Assembly (NCBI GenBank): GCA_964533735.1
Contig: CAZHMD010000006.1
Location: 62,001 to 126,000 of the forward strand
DNA length: 64,000 nt
From: UBA6107 sp964533735
GTDB taxonomy: Bacteria > Chloroflexota > Anaerolineae > Anaerolineales > Anaerolineaceae
Reading direction: 5' to 3'
A model generated the notes under the pieces. That model saw only the letters and a list, made by a program, of their open reading frames with translations. It was not told the origin of the DNA and ran no database searches. Within the stretch, counting starts at the first letter, position 1. Each line of letters starts with the position of its first letter. Of the stretch, positions 18,068 to 27,160 are shown piece after piece. Both the position numbers and the translations under genes were made by a program.

Positions 18068-18544
18068 ATGAAAAAAGGTATTCACCCAACTTATTACCCG
18101 GATGCGAAAGTAGTCTGCTCCTGCGGTAATACCTGGACAACCGGTTCAACCAAGAAAGAAATACGGACCGAGGTTTGCTCCAAGTGTCATCCGTTCTTTA
18201 CGGGTCAGCAACAAAGGTTAATCGATATCGAAGGCCAGGTTGATCGCTTCTACAAGCGTGTCCAGGCCAGTAAGGATTTCGAACAGGAAAAGAAAACCCG
18301 CGAAACCGCCAAAACTTCACCGACTCGCTCGGTAAAAGAACTTGGTCTTTCCAACCGGGCTTCTGAAGCCCTCGAAAAAGCCGGCTTGGAAAATGTTGGC
18401 CAGGTCATCACCAAATTAGGTGAAGGCGAAGCCGTTTTACTTGCCATCGAAGGTTTTGGCCGAAAATCCCTGATCGATATGAAAAAAATGCTGCGGCAGC
18501 TGGGTTATGAACTTCCCACAGCGGCAGATGAAATCACGGTTTAG
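18068..18544 (+). CDS. rpmE: 50S ribosomal protein L31 fused to an alpha-CTD-like domain
   Basis: 158 aa, about twice the usual L31 length. Residues 1-66 are zinc-type L31 (MKKGIHPTYY, CSCG near residue 18 and CSKCHPFFTG near 37, four cysteines). After a charged linker (67-88), residues 89-151 match the C-terminal domain of RNA polymerase alpha: SVKELGLSNRASEALEKAGL and AIEGFGRKSLIDMKKML mirror the LGLSxRxxNxLxxAGI and NFGxKSLxEI motifs, a helix-hairpin-helix that binds DNA or regulators. The frame is continuous and AGGAAGG precedes the ATG. Whether the domain touches rRNA, RNA polymerase or something else is unknown. Confidence 0.93.
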   Translation: MKKGIHPTYYPDAKVVCSCGNTWTTGSTKKEIRTEVCSKCHPFFTGQQQRLIDIEGQVDRFYKRVQASKDFEQEKKTRETAKTSPTRSVKELGLSNRASEALEKAGLENVGQVITKLGEGEAVLLAIEGFGRKSLIDMKKMLRQLGYELPTAADEITV

Positions 18545-18559
18545 TTAACCAAATCACCC

Positions 18560-18592
18560 ATACGCCTCCGAACATCGGAGGCGTATTTTTTT
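18560..18592 (+). terminator. Terminator after rpmE
   Basis: ATACGCCTCCGA (from 18560) pairs with TCGGAGGCGTAT (to 18586), very short loop, followed by seven T. Strong rho-independent terminator that closes the ribosomal protein unit. Confidence 0.92.
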
Positions 18593-18661
18593 ATCCATGT
18601 TTTTACAGCAATTTTAAAATTGTTAAGGTAGAATGAAAGGAAACATTCCAGGGAGTACAGG

Positions 18662-19234
18662 ATGAAACATCAGACAGGATCAGTCGAAGTCATCTGCGGA
18701 TCAATGTTTTGCGGGAAGACGGATGAATTGATCAGACGTCTTCGGCGAGCGACCATCGCAAAACAAAAGGTGCAGGTGTTCAAACCAGCAATCGATGACC
18801 GCTATGAAGTGTTGAAAGTTGCATCACATGCCGGTTCAGTTTTTGATGCCACACCTGTGCAAAATTCCAAACAGATCCTGGAAAAATTGGATGATGATAC
18901 AACGGTTATCGGGATTGATGAAGCTCAATTTTTGGATAGTGAAATTGTTCCTCTTGTCGATTCTTTGGCAGAGAAGGGCATCAGAGTAATTGTGGCTGGA
19001 TTGGATCTAAATTTCAAGGGCGAACCATTTGGTTGTATGCCAATATTAATGGCGCGTGCAGAACAGGTTGACAAGTTGCAGGCGATCTGTATGGTTTGCG
19101 GAGAACCAGCGAGCCGCACCCAACGGCTTGTAAATGGAAAACCTGCCCGCTTTAATGATCCGGTCATCATTGTGGGAGCATCGGAAATGTACGAAGCCCG
19201 CTGCAGGAAACACCACGAAGTTCCCCATCAATAA
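18662..19234 (+). CDS. tdk: Thymidine kinase (type II)
   Basis: Phosphorylates thymidine to dTMP in pyrimidine salvage, 190 aa. P-loop GSMFCGKTDELI near residue 12, DEAQFL near 90, and a zinc-binding lasso (CMVCG near 145 and a final cysteine in ARCRKHH). GGGAG precedes the ATG, and a TAGAAT -10-like box lies at 18629-18634. It leads a salvage pair with hpt. Confidence 0.95.
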   Translation: MKHQTGSVEVICGSMFCGKTDELIRRLRRATIAKQKVQVFKPAIDDRYEVLKVASHAGSVFDATPVQNSKQILEKLDDDTTVIGIDEAQFLDSEIVPLVDSLAEKGIRVIVAGLDLNFKGEPFGCMPILMARAEQVDKLQAICMVCGEPASRTQRLVNGKPARFNDPVIIVGASEMYEARCRKHHEVPHQ

Positions 19235-19253
19235 TAGTACCGCTGGAGTAAAA

Positions 19254-19811
19254 ATGCGCGATTATCATGAATATTTAAGCGAAATTCTTATTTCTGAAGC
19301 AGCTTTACAGGAACGTATCAAGGAACTCGGGCAGCAGATCAGCCTGGATTACGAGGGGAATGGAAATCTTATCCTGGTGTGCATCCTGCGAGGCGGGGTC
19401 TTATTCCTGACTGACCTGATTCGAAAAATCACCATTCCGCATGCCATTGAATTTATGAGCGTGTCGTCTTATGGGATTGGGGGCAGGGAGTCAAGCGGAC
19501 GTGTTAGATTGACATTGGATCTAAGTGTTGACATTGCCGGAAAACATGTGCTCCTGATTGAGGATATCATAGATAGCGGTAGAACGATTGAAGCCGTGAT
19601 GAATCTATTGAACACAAGAAGTCCTGCCAGTATTAATGTGTGTACGCTCTTGGATAAATCAGAGCGACGGGAAGTGGAAGTTCCCATTAAATACATCGGC
19701 TTTTCCATCCCCAACAAGTTTGTATTTGGGTATGGGTTGGATTTGGATGATTATTACCGCAACCTTCCATTTATCGGGGTGGTTGATCTGAAAAAGTATT
19801 CACCTGATTAA
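19254..19811 (+). CDS. hpt: Hypoxanthine phosphoribosyltransferase
   Basis: Purine salvage enzyme making IMP/GMP from hypoxanthine/guanine and PRPP, 185 aa. ILRGGVLFLTDLIR near residue 47 and the PRPP loop LLIEDIIDSGRT near 104 are diagnostic; GYGLDLDDYYRNLPFIG near 160 is the C-terminal base-binding end. I chose ATG 19254 (CTGGAG upstream). It lies 19 bases behind tdk. Confidence 0.94.
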   Translation: MRDYHEYLSEILISEAALQERIKELGQQISLDYEGNGNLILVCILRGGVLFLTDLIRKITIPHAIEFMSVSSYGIGGRESSGRVRLTLDLSVDIAGKHVLLIEDIIDSGRTIEAVMNLLNTRSPASINVCTLLDKSERREVEVPIKYIGFSIPNKFVFGYGLDLDDYYRNLPFIGVVDLKKYSPD

Positions 19812-19815
19812 AACC

Positions 19816-21183
19816 ATGTTGGATGTCCAAGAGCAAATTCTTTTAGTTGAAAAATTGTTGAATACTGGTGAGGATTGTTTCCTCGTCGGGGGGGCGGTAA
19901 GGGATAGGATCCTGAATCGGAAGATTCTGGATTTTGATTTTGTAAGTAATTTCGACCCTCGTAAAATTGGTCGGAGGTTGGCAGATCAATTAGGCGGTGC
20001 CTTCTATGTGATGGATGAGAAAAGGCAAACCTGCAGGGTGATAGTTACTGGGGGTTCAGAAACCAGTACATTGTATGATTTTGCTGCAATGCAGGGAAGC
20101 CTTCTGGAAGACCTTGGGAAACGGGATTTTACAATTAATGCGATGGCAATCAACTTGCGGGAAAATGAAAAAATCATTGATCCTTTGAAAGGTGGGCGGG
20201 ATTTACAGGAAAAATGGCTTCGTCCTTGTTCAGAATTAAGTTTTCAGTCTGACCCGGTGAGGGTGATTCGTGCAGTTCGATATGCAGTTGATCTGAATTT
20301 GAAAATTGAACCAGAGACAAGTAAGCTGTTATCAGCTGCTGTGGAATCCTTGGACCAGGTTTCTAACGAACGTAAACGTGATGAATTCTTTAAAATCCTG
20401 GAAAGCAAAAAGGCATCCACAGCAGCTCAGTTGATGGTCGAATTCGGGATAATGTCACAATTGGGAATAACTGTCTCAGGCGAACACCTTGATTTTTTGC
20501 GTGTGTATGAAGTATTAGTCAGTTCTCTCTTCCATAAAGGTGCAAAACCTCAGCGGGATTTCTTTACTGCGGCAACTTTTTTATCTGCAATTAGCCCTTT
20601 CAAACCATCCCTTTACCCGTTGTTTGTTTATCGGAATTCAAATAATCATTCACGTGTACAGTTGGGGAAGTTTGCGGCTCTAAATTGGAATACCGTAAAC
20701 CATTCCGAAAGTGAATATAGTTTGCTGAATACTTTTTCGAATGAAGAGAAAAAATTTATTCAGGTTTGCTCTGATTTCAAGAATCGAACCATTGCGTTAC
20801 TCGATCAGGATGGAAGCATCACAGCCAGAACAGCCTTTCAATTTTTCGATCAGGTTGGCGAAAGTGGCATTGATCTAATTTTATTGGCATTGGCATGGCG
20901 GGCGCGCGTGCCAGCTTCGGAGCTCAATCAACGGGAGTGGCTTTCAGTTTTATTGAACGCTGCAACATTTCTGGATTTATGGTTTAACCATCCGGAGATA
21001 AGCAGACCACAACCATTATTAACTGGAACAGAAATTATGCAGGATTTAAACCTGGATGCGGGACCATTGATTGGAAGGCTGTTGGGAGAGTTGAAGGAAG
21101 TACAAGCTGCCGGTGAAGTGACAGATAATGAAAGCGCTCTAATTTGGATAAAAAAACGTCTTCTCCAAATCAAAGCGCTTTAG
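19816..21183 (+). CDS. tRNA nucleotidyltransferase / poly(A) polymerase family protein (CCA-adding)
   Basis: 455 aa, class II nucleotidyltransferase. FLVGGAVRDRILNRKILDFDFVS near residues 22-44 holds the GG and DxD catalytic motifs; GKRDFTINAMA near 107, DPLKGGRDL near 121 and SDPVRVIRAVRYA near 143 follow the class II order. The C-terminal part lacks an evident HD motif. CCA repair of tRNA 3' ends is the likely role; pure A-adding or poly(A) polymerase variants share all these motifs, so I give no gene symbol. It begins four bases after hpt. Confidence 0.85.
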   Translation: MLDVQEQILLVEKLLNTGEDCFLVGGAVRDRILNRKILDFDFVSNFDPRKIGRRLADQLGGAFYVMDEKRQTCRVIVTGGSETSTLYDFAAMQGSLLEDLGKRDFTINAMAINLRENEKIIDPLKGGRDLQEKWLRPCSELSFQSDPVRVIRAVRYAVDLNLKIEPETSKLLSAAVESLDQVSNERKRDEFFKILESKKASTAAQLMVEFGIMSQLGITVSGEHLDFLRVYEVLVSSLFHKGAKPQRDFFTAATFLSAISPFKPSLYPLFVYRNSNNHSRVQLGKFAALNWNTVNHSESEYSLLNTFSNEEKKFIQVCSDFKNRTIALLDQDGSITARTAFQFFDQVGESGIDLILLALAWRARVPASELNQREWLSVLLNAATFLDLWFNHPEISRPQPLLTGTEIMQDLNLDAGPLIGRLLGELKEVQAAGEVTDNESALIWIKKRLLQIKAL

Positions 21184-21200
21184 TATTGTCTGGTTTAGAG

Positions 21201-21605
21201 TTATGAAGAGACGTTCACTTTAAGGGGAACAACTTCATTCGCTGCTGACATTCTGCGGCGGGTTAGATTATTGATGTGCGCGATCAATATACTGGTGGGA
21301 ACGGGCTTTACAAGATAATCATCTGCACCTTTATCCAACGCCCTGGCTACTAAACCCGGATTGTCCATTACAGACAGGATTAGAATTGGCACTGAACTTA
21401 TACTGCGTATATTCTCTGTAACCTGCCAACCATCCATTTTGGGCATCATCAAATCAAGGAGGACGATATCTGGATCTTGTTCTTTAACCAACCTTAATCC
21501 TTCTTCACCGGAGTTTGAGGTCAAGATTTGTGCTTTAGTGGGAGCCAGGACCAAACTCAGGAGCTCAGTCATGGCTGGGTCATCATCGATGACAAGGATT
21601 TTCAT
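21201..21605 (-). CDS. Single-domain response regulator
   Basis: 134 aa, CheY-like receiver only. The acidic pair IDDDP at residues 6-10, phospho-acceptor aspartate in VLLDLMMPKMDGW near 51, and conserved lysine in DYLVKPV near 103 are all present. There is no output domain, so it acts by protein contact. GGAGAG precedes the ATG. No kinase gene is adjacent; the soluble histidine kinase at 52499 is a possible but unproven partner. Convergent with the CCA gene, divergent from ppdK. Confidence 0.9.
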   Translation of the reverse strand: MKILVIDDDPAMTELLSLVLAPTKAQILTSNSGEEGLRLVKEQDPDIVLLDLMMPKMDGWQVTENIRSISSVPILILSVMDNPGLVARALDKGADDYLVKPVPTSILIAHINNLTRRRMSAANEVVPLKVNVSS

Positions 21606-21741
21606 TCACTCTCCAATAATCATTTAGGTAAACCAATTATCAATCATTCAATCCTATTTTTACCTTGCAAATTGTTAACAAAAGGGTTTTCTGCTACCAA
21701 TTGAGCGTTAAAGGGCGTTTTATTCATACTATTTAAAATCA

Positions 21742-21750
21742 TGGTAGAAT
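21742..21750 (+). promoter_or_regulatory. Extended -10 promoter of ppdK
   Basis: TGGTAGAAT (TG at 21742-21743, hexamer 21745-21750) without a good -35. Start expected near 21757, about 50 bases before the ATG. Confidence 0.55.
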
Positions 21751-21770
21751 TCAATATTTGGTGCAAATTT

Positions 21771-21797
21771 CCCGCCAAGGCGGGTTTTAGTCTTTTT
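21771..21797 (+). promoter_or_regulatory. Terminator-like leader hairpin of ppdK
   Basis: CCCGCC (21771-21776) and GGCGGG (21779-21784) form a GC-only stem, followed by a T-rich tract (21785-21797) that runs straight into the Shine-Dalgarno CGGAGG. The preceding gene is on the other strand, so this is not its terminator. Same layout as in front of mtnA, glnA and rpsT. Confidence 0.7.
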
Positions 21798-21807
21798 CGG
21801 AGGAAAA

Positions 21808-24552
21808 ATGGTTCAAAAAACTTGGGTCTACTTGTTCAACGAAATAAAAGCAGCTGAAGCGTACGTAGGTGGAGATTGGGATAAGGTTCGTTCCCTCCTG
21901 GGTGGAAAAGGCGCTAACCTTGCGGAAATGGTTCGCATTGGGCTTCCAGTTCCTCCGGGATTTACAGTAACCACTGAAGCCTGCAATGCCTACCAGGTTG
22001 ATGGGAAATTCCCTGCTGGTTTGTGGGATCAGATGATGAGTGCCTTAAAGGCAACGGAAGAAGCATCCGGGAAGAAATTTGGAGATGCCAGAAATCCGTT
22101 ACTTGTTTCCTGCCGCTCCGGCGCCAAGTTCTCGATGCCGGGTATGATGGATACCGTACTGAATATCGGCTTGAACGACGAAACCGCCAAAGGAATGGTT
22201 GCTCTAACGAACAACGAGCGCTTTGTTTACGACTCCTACCGCAGGCTTATTCAAATGTTTGGCTCCGTCGTTCTGGGTATTGATGATGAGGCTTACGAAC
22301 AGCCACTCGACACTGCAAAAATCGCCAAGGGTGTGAAGAACGATACTGAATTATCTGCCGAAGATTTGAAGAAACTTGTGGAGACCTTCAAGGCTGTGAC
22401 CAAGAAAGAACACGGGTCTGATTTTCCACAGAATCCGCTGGATCAACTAAAACTGGCAACAGAAGCAGTCTTCAAATCCTGGAATGGTAAACGTGCCGTT
22501 GATTATCGCCGCGCAACGAACATCCCCGATGATCTGGGGACCGCGGTGAATATAGTGACAATGGTCTTTGGAAACATGGGAAATGATTCAGGGACCGGTG
22601 TTGCCTTCACACGTAATCCTTCCAATGGAGAGAAGGTCCTTTACGGTGATTACCTGCTTAATGCCCAGGGTGAAGATGTGGTTGCCGGCATCCGCAATAC
22701 CGAAAAAATCCAAACCCTTGGGCGTGATCTGCCTGAAGCTAATAAAAGGTTCCTTGAGATCGTTAAGATCCTGGAAGAACATTACCGGGATATGCAGGAT
22801 GTTGAATTTACAATTGAACGCAAAAAACTTTGGATGCTGCAGTGTCGTAATGGCAAACGCACAGCCAGTGCTGCGGTGAAAATTGCCGTCGATATGGTTG
22901 ATGAAGGTTTAATCACGAAGGAAGAGGGTATCAGCCGAGTAACTACCGCTGATGTTGATGCCATGCTTCATCCGCAATTTTCTATTGAAACAAAGAATAA
23001 AGCCAAAAAAGAAGGATTTTTCCTGGCTAGCGGCGTCAATGCATCTCCTGGTGCAGCCGTGGGGCAGATCTATTTTGATGCCGATACCACCGAAAAGAAA
23101 GCTCATGAAGACAAACAAAAAACTATCATGGTGCGTCCTTTCACCAAACCAGATGATGTTCATGGAATGTTGGCAGCCCAGGGAATTTTGACTAGTGAGG
23201 GGGGAGCTACATCTCATGCGGCAGTGGTAGCCCGCCAATTTGGTGTTCCCTGTATTGTAGGAGCTTCAACTGTCGTTATAGACATGGAAAAGCGCCAGAT
23301 GGCAGTAAATGATGTAGTGGTCAAGGAAGGTGAATGGATTTCCCTTGACGGTACCACCGGAGAAGTCTTCCTCGGACAATTGGAATTAACCAATCCAAAA
23401 TTTGAGGAGCAGAAAGATTTGCTCAAGTTCCTTGATTGGGCAGACGAAGTCTGCGCGACCAAGGGAATCCGCAAAGCACCGGAAGGTTGGCCAACCACCG
23501 GGCTCCAGGTCTGGGCTAACGCCGATTATCCAAAGGATGCCCAGCGTGCCCGGGCTTTTGGTGCAAAAGGCATTGGTTTATGCCGCACCGAGCACATGTT
23601 CTTTGAACCTGCCCGCCTCCCAATTGTGCAGCGCATGATCCTGGCAAAAACCGATGCAATCCGAAAAGTTGCCCTGGATGAACTCTTACCCTTCCAACGA
23701 AAGGACTTTGACGGTTTGTTCGAAGCCATGGATGGCCTACCCGTCATCATCCGCCTCATTGATCCCCCACTGCATGAATTTCTACCTTCAGAAGAGACTC
23801 TTCTTGAAGAGGTTATCACCATGCGGGTGAAAGACGAAACCAAGGGTTTGAAGGAGAAGGAAGTCCTTCTGGATGCTGTCAAGTCGATGCATGAATCCAA
23901 CCCCATGATGGGGCTGCGTGGAGTAAGGTTGTCAATAGCCATGCCGCAAATCGTGGAAATGCAGGTTCGGGCAATTTTTGAAGCCGCCGCAGACTGCACC
24001 AAACGGGGTGTGCATGCAAAACCTGAAATAATGATCCCACTCACCGGTCATGTAAATGAACTCAAGTGGATCCAACCCCGCCTGGAACGCATCGCTGCTG
24101 AGGTGATGAAGGAAAAAGCTGTAACCTTCCCCTACAAGTTCGGCACCATGATCGAGATTCCGCGGGCATGTGTTACTGCTGCTGAGATCGCCAGTGTCGC
24201 GGAATTCTTCTCCTTTGGAACCAATGATCTCACGCAAATGACCTTTGGTTACAGCCGGGACGATGCTGAACGTAACTTCCTGGTGAAATATGTAGAAGAA
24301 GGTATCCTGCCGAAGAATCCATTCCAAACCCTTGACCAGGAAGGCATTGGCCGCCTGATGAAACTGGCTGTTGATGATGGTCGCGCAGAACGGGTTAACC
24401 TTGAAGTTGGTATTTGCGGCGAACACGGCGGTGATCCTGCATCAATCGAGTTCTGCCATCGTGTTGGCAACAACTATGTTTCCTGCTCACCATTCCGGGT
24501 TCCTGTGGCACGCCTCGCTGCAGCGCAGGCAGCGCTGAAGAATCGCCAGTAA
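21808..24552 (+). CDS. ppdK: Pyruvate, phosphate dikinase
   Basis: Interconverts pyruvate + ATP + Pi with PEP + AMP + PPi, 914 aa, cytoplasmic. The N-terminal ATP-grasp domain opens with LLGGKGANLAEM (a short insertion, DWDKVRS, precedes it); the swivelling phosphohistidine is in GGATSHAAVVARQ near residue 470; the C-terminal PEP barrel carries LCRTEHMFF near 592 and the catalytic cysteine in GICGEHGGDP near 870. In this organism it can serve gluconeogenesis or PPi-linked glycolysis; gap, pgk and yvcK lie in the same window. Monocistronic, with its own promoter and a terminator. Confidence 0.97.
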   Translation: MVQKTWVYLFNEIKAAEAYVGGDWDKVRSLLGGKGANLAEMVRIGLPVPPGFTVTTEACNAYQVDGKFPAGLWDQMMSALKATEEASGKKFGDARNPLLVSCRSGAKFSMPGMMDTVLNIGLNDETAKGMVALTNNERFVYDSYRRLIQMFGSVVLGIDDEAYEQPLDTAKIAKGVKNDTELSAEDLKKLVETFKAVTKKEHGSDFPQNPLDQLKLATEAVFKSWNGKRAVDYRRATNIPDDLGTAVNIVTMVFGNMGNDSGTGVAFTRNPSNGEKVLYGDYLLNAQGEDVVAGIRNTEKIQTLGRDLPEANKRFLEIVKILEEHYRDMQDVEFTIERKKLWMLQCRNGKRTASAAVKIAVDMVDEGLITKEEGISRVTTADVDAMLHPQFSIETKNKAKKEGFFLASGVNASPGAAVGQIYFDADTTEKKAHEDKQKTIMVRPFTKPDDVHGMLAAQGILTSEGGATSHAAVVARQFGVPCIVGASTVVIDMEKRQMAVNDVVVKEGEWISLDGTTGEVFLGQLELTNPKFEEQKDLLKFLDWADEVCATKGIRKAPEGWPTTGLQVWANADYPKDAQRARAFGAKGIGLCRTEHMFFEPARLPIVQRMILAKTDAIRKVALDELLPFQRKDFDGLFEAMDGLPVIIRLIDPPLHEFLPSEETLLEEVITMRVKDETKGLKEKEVLLDAVKSMHESNPMMGLRGVRLSIAMPQIVEMQVRAIFEAAADCTKRGVHAKPEIMIPLTGHVNELKWIQPRLERIAAEVMKEKAVTFPYKFGTMIEIPRACVTAAEIASVAEFFSFGTNDLTQMTFGYSRDDAERNFLVKYVEEGILPKNPFQTLDQEGIGRLMKLAVDDGRAERVNLEVGICGEHGGDPASIEFCHRVGNNYVSCSPFRVPVARLAAAQAALKNRQ

Positions 24553-24567
24553 TTTCCATTTTTATGA

Positions 24568-24604
24568 ATAAACTCCCTGAGAAATCAGGGAGTTTATGTT
24601 TTTC
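24568..24604 (+). terminator. Terminator after ppdK
   Basis: Stem ATAAACTCCCTGA (24568-24580) with TCAGGGAGTTTAT (24585-24597), GAAA loop, then GTTTTTT. It lies between two converging genes and may also stop the minus-strand transglycosylase, though the T tract is clear only on the plus strand. Confidence 0.9.
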
Positions 24605-24614
24605 TGACATCAGT

Positions 24615-26999
24615 TCAAGGGTGGGTATAAATTAATTTATATATTGCGTAATTCTCTGCAATAAACCGAATGTAATCCCTGGTTTGTTCGAATCGGATCA
24701 ACTCAACAAATAGATCTACGTCTCCTTTGGCGAGTTCGTCCCATGGAATCGTCGAGCCAATACCGGCATTATAAGCAGAGAGCGCTGCAGGAACGCTTCC
24801 ATCAAAATATTTGACCCAATTCTTCAGGAAATGCGTGCCCAGCCGGACGTTGACTACAGGACGATCAAGATCGGCAGTAACGAAGTTGGCAGGCCAGCTA
24901 AAGTTCACGGCGATTTCCTCTCCGACTTCGGGAATGATCTGCATCAATCCTCGCGCATCTGCACTGGAAACGATCGAAGGCTCAAAGAGACTTTCCTGCC
25001 GTATGACGCTGAAGAGCAGAAGAGGATCCATACTATTCTCGTTAGCCGCAGACACAATGATCTCACGAAAGAAAATCCCAAAGCGTATGTGATTGAAATA
25101 TACTGGGGCCAGTGTAAGTGTATCTGCCTGGCTTAATCCAGCCTGATCCAATACCTGCCGACTCGATAACACAGCTACCTGGTAATAACCGTGTTCAACC
25201 AGGTAATTCAACAGCCGATACGTATTTAAGGGATCGGTTGATAGGTCCTCCCTGAGGGCGTCAAATTCACCGCGTGCGGAATCACGCAAACCAAGGCGGG
25301 TAAACTCATTTCCTCTTTGAAACCTGGAAAAATTATTTAATGCGGCGGTATCGGAAAGGTTGGTTGCTGGGTCAAGTTTGAATGTCGTGATCATCCATTC
25401 ATCAGCGGTAACCTTATCAAGTGCGAGATCAATGGAAAGGTCGGCGTTGGTGGAGGGTGGGAATGGATTTGATCCGTTGATCTTTTCATTCGCTCGGATG
25501 CTGTAATAACCAGTTGGGTCTGCAGCCGCAGCCTGCTGATAATATCCCATGCTTTCATCCTTTTGCCCAATTGCCTCCAGGCATTTTCCGACCCAAAAAT
25601 AAGCCGCAGCTTGTTCCTCAGGTGAAAGTGCAAGAACGATGATCCTCTGAAAAGTAACCTGGGCTTGTTCAAACGAGCCGAGTCGAAAATACACGATCCC
25701 AGCCTGAAACAGCCCAGAATACGCCTCGTCTGCACTCGGGTATTCATTGATAATCCTTTCCCAGGTTGCAGCAGCCTGGCTCAGGTATCCACTCAATTCG
25801 AAAATTCGCGCAGCCCGGTAGAGAAAATCGGGCGCATTGGGAGAATCAGGAACCTTCGCGACGAAGGATAAAAGTGTATTTGCTGCATCAATAGGCCGCT
25901 CAAGCCTGGAATAGAGCGTGGTCGATTTCTCGAGGAAAGCAGTGGCGTATTTTTCGTCCTGGGGGTGATCCTGAATGAGTTTATCCCATTCTGCGATCTC
26001 TCCTTCATAATCACCCATGTTATATAAACTTAGAGCTCTATAGTAATGAATAATTCCATCGTGCGGCGGCCGGGTGAAAAGATAACGGTCAAATGCCTCA
26101 GTCGCCAGTCCGTACTCACCGGCATAATAATCCACAATCCCACGCATAAGGTCATTGACAGGTTGGTTTGCCTCCACCAGGGCTACAAGTCCCGAATAAG
26201 TGTCAAAGTAGATGGGGAAGTTTTCTACGGAAGTCTGGAACCTCGCGTAAGCTTGTTCAGGTTCATTAATTCGTAAATAAATTTGACCGAGCAGCAAGTT
26301 TACCTGCGCTCTAACGGCATCATTGATTGAGGAATCATAAAGCAGTAGATATGCGTTAATGGCAGCAGGATCATCACCGGAGGCTGCAAGTTCTTTTGCG
26401 ATCTTTATGTCAAGAGTATCTGTGTCACCGGGCACGCTCTTTTCTCTAGAAACACGGTAAGCTGTTAACGCATTGACGTGATCGTCCAACGCACTATAGG
26501 CGTCCCCCTGCATCTCATAGATCTCACTATCAAGAGGACCGGGTTCCAACCTGAGGTAATTGCCGTAGGCTTCCGCTGCAGGTCTGTATTGACCCAGCTT
26601 TTCATATGCTTTTGCAAGGTAGAAGTAGGCTGTATTTCTGATCTCCCCTTCGGGCACATTGGTCAACAACCAGTTCAATTGTTCGACCGCTGAGGAGTTA
26701 TTAGATTGGAGGTACAAAACACGGCCTACACCGAGCTGCGCGGCAGCAATGATCTCTGGATCAGTGGATTGAGCGCGGGCTGTCCAGAATTCGTTCAACG
26801 CTGCCTCATAATCCCCGGCCAACATATGCGCTTCTCCCAGGGAGATGCGGGCTTTTGGCTGCGGTGTGGGAGCGAGGGTTGGAGTGGGGGGAACGCTGGT
26901 ACCCACCAGTTCAGAGAGTAATGAATTTTCATCAGAGCTTTGCGAACAAGCGCTCAGAATAATGCTTGTCAGCAGGATTATTAGGATTAATTTCTTCAT
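24615..26999 (-). CDS. TPR-repeat lytic transglycosylase lipoprotein
   Basis: 794 aa, cleaves peptidoglycan glycan strands at the membrane surface. Residues 1-19 are a lipoprotein signal (lipobox LSAC), then a short Pro/Thr stalk (SVPPTPTLAPTPQPK). Residues about 50-560 are a long series of TPR-like helical repeats. The last 160 residues are the SLT lysozyme-like domain, with the catalytic glutamate in IRQESLFEPSIVS, then ARGLMQIIP and ALSAYNAGIG. The order matches Slt70-type enzymes, here lipid-anchored. AAAGG precedes the start. Confidence 0.93.
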   Translation of the reverse strand: MKKLILIILLTSIILSACSQSSDENSLLSELVGTSVPPTPTLAPTPQPKARISLGEAHMLAGDYEAALNEFWTARAQSTDPEIIAAAQLGVGRVLYLQSNNSSAVEQLNWLLTNVPEGEIRNTAYFYLAKAYEKLGQYRPAAEAYGNYLRLEPGPLDSEIYEMQGDAYSALDDHVNALTAYRVSREKSVPGDTDTLDIKIAKELAASGDDPAAINAYLLLYDSSINDAVRAQVNLLLGQIYLRINEPEQAYARFQTSVENFPIYFDTYSGLVALVEANQPVNDLMRGIVDYYAGEYGLATEAFDRYLFTRPPHDGIIHYYRALSLYNMGDYEGEIAEWDKLIQDHPQDEKYATAFLEKSTTLYSRLERPIDAANTLLSFVAKVPDSPNAPDFLYRAARIFELSGYLSQAAATWERIINEYPSADEAYSGLFQAGIVYFRLGSFEQAQVTFQRIIVLALSPEEQAAAYFWVGKCLEAIGQKDESMGYYQQAAAADPTGYYSIRANEKINGSNPFPPSTNADLSIDLALDKVTADEWMITTFKLDPATNLSDTAALNNFSRFQRGNEFTRLGLRDSARGEFDALREDLSTDPLNTYRLLNYLVEHGYYQVAVLSSRQVLDQAGLSQADTLTLAPVYFNHIRFGIFFREIIVSAANENSMDPLLLFSVIRQESLFEPSIVSSADARGLMQIIPEVGEEIAVNFSWPANFVTADLDRPVVNVRLGTHFLKNWVKYFDGSVPAALSAYNAGIGSTIPWDELAKGDVDLFVELIRFEQTRDYIRFIAENYAIYKLIYTHP

Positions 27000-27085
27000 C
27001 GTTATAACCTTTTCATCGCAAGACCGGTTCCTTACTGCACGTTTTTGAGTAAGGTGGATTGAATTCTGAAATCATAGCATAAATA

Positions 27086-27114
27086 TTGTCATTCTTACGG
27101 AAGCATGTTAAACT
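27086..27114 (+). promoter_or_regulatory. Promoter of the mtnA-kinase-ahcY unit
   Basis: TTGTCA (27086-27091), 17-base spacer, TAAACT (27109-27114), with TG just upstream of the -10. Start expected near 27121. Confidence 0.75.
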
Positions 27115-27125
27115 TAGTCGGAAGG

Positions 27126-27152
27126 AACGCTCTCCACTGAGGGCGTTTTTTG
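27126..27152 (+). promoter_or_regulatory. Terminator-like leader hairpin of mtnA
   Basis: AACGCTC (27126-27132) pairs with GGGCGTT (27141-27147), one T-G pair, 8-base loop, then a T run to 27151 that touches the Shine-Dalgarno GGTGGA. Because the promoter is upstream and the neighbour is divergent, the hairpin lies in the mtnA 5' leader. It lacks the long aptamer expected for a SAM riboswitch: only about 40 bases are transcribed before the ATG. Confidence 0.7.
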
Positions 27153-27160
27153 GTGGAACT

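Noticed and set aside
18609..18622. CAATTTTAAAATTG palindrome before tdk as an operator
   Set aside because: A/T-only core in an A/T-rich spacer; such palindromes are expected by chance and nothing else supports it.
23526..24426. Long antisense reading frames inside ppdK
   Set aside because: They mirror the codon pattern of the strong plus-strand gene, have no Shine-Dalgarno or recognisable domains.
27121..27160. SAM or S-adenosylhomocysteine riboswitch before mtnA-ahcY
   Set aside because: Only about 40 bases lie between the expected transcript start and the ATG, too short for any known SAM/SAH aptamer; only the hairpin and T run are there.
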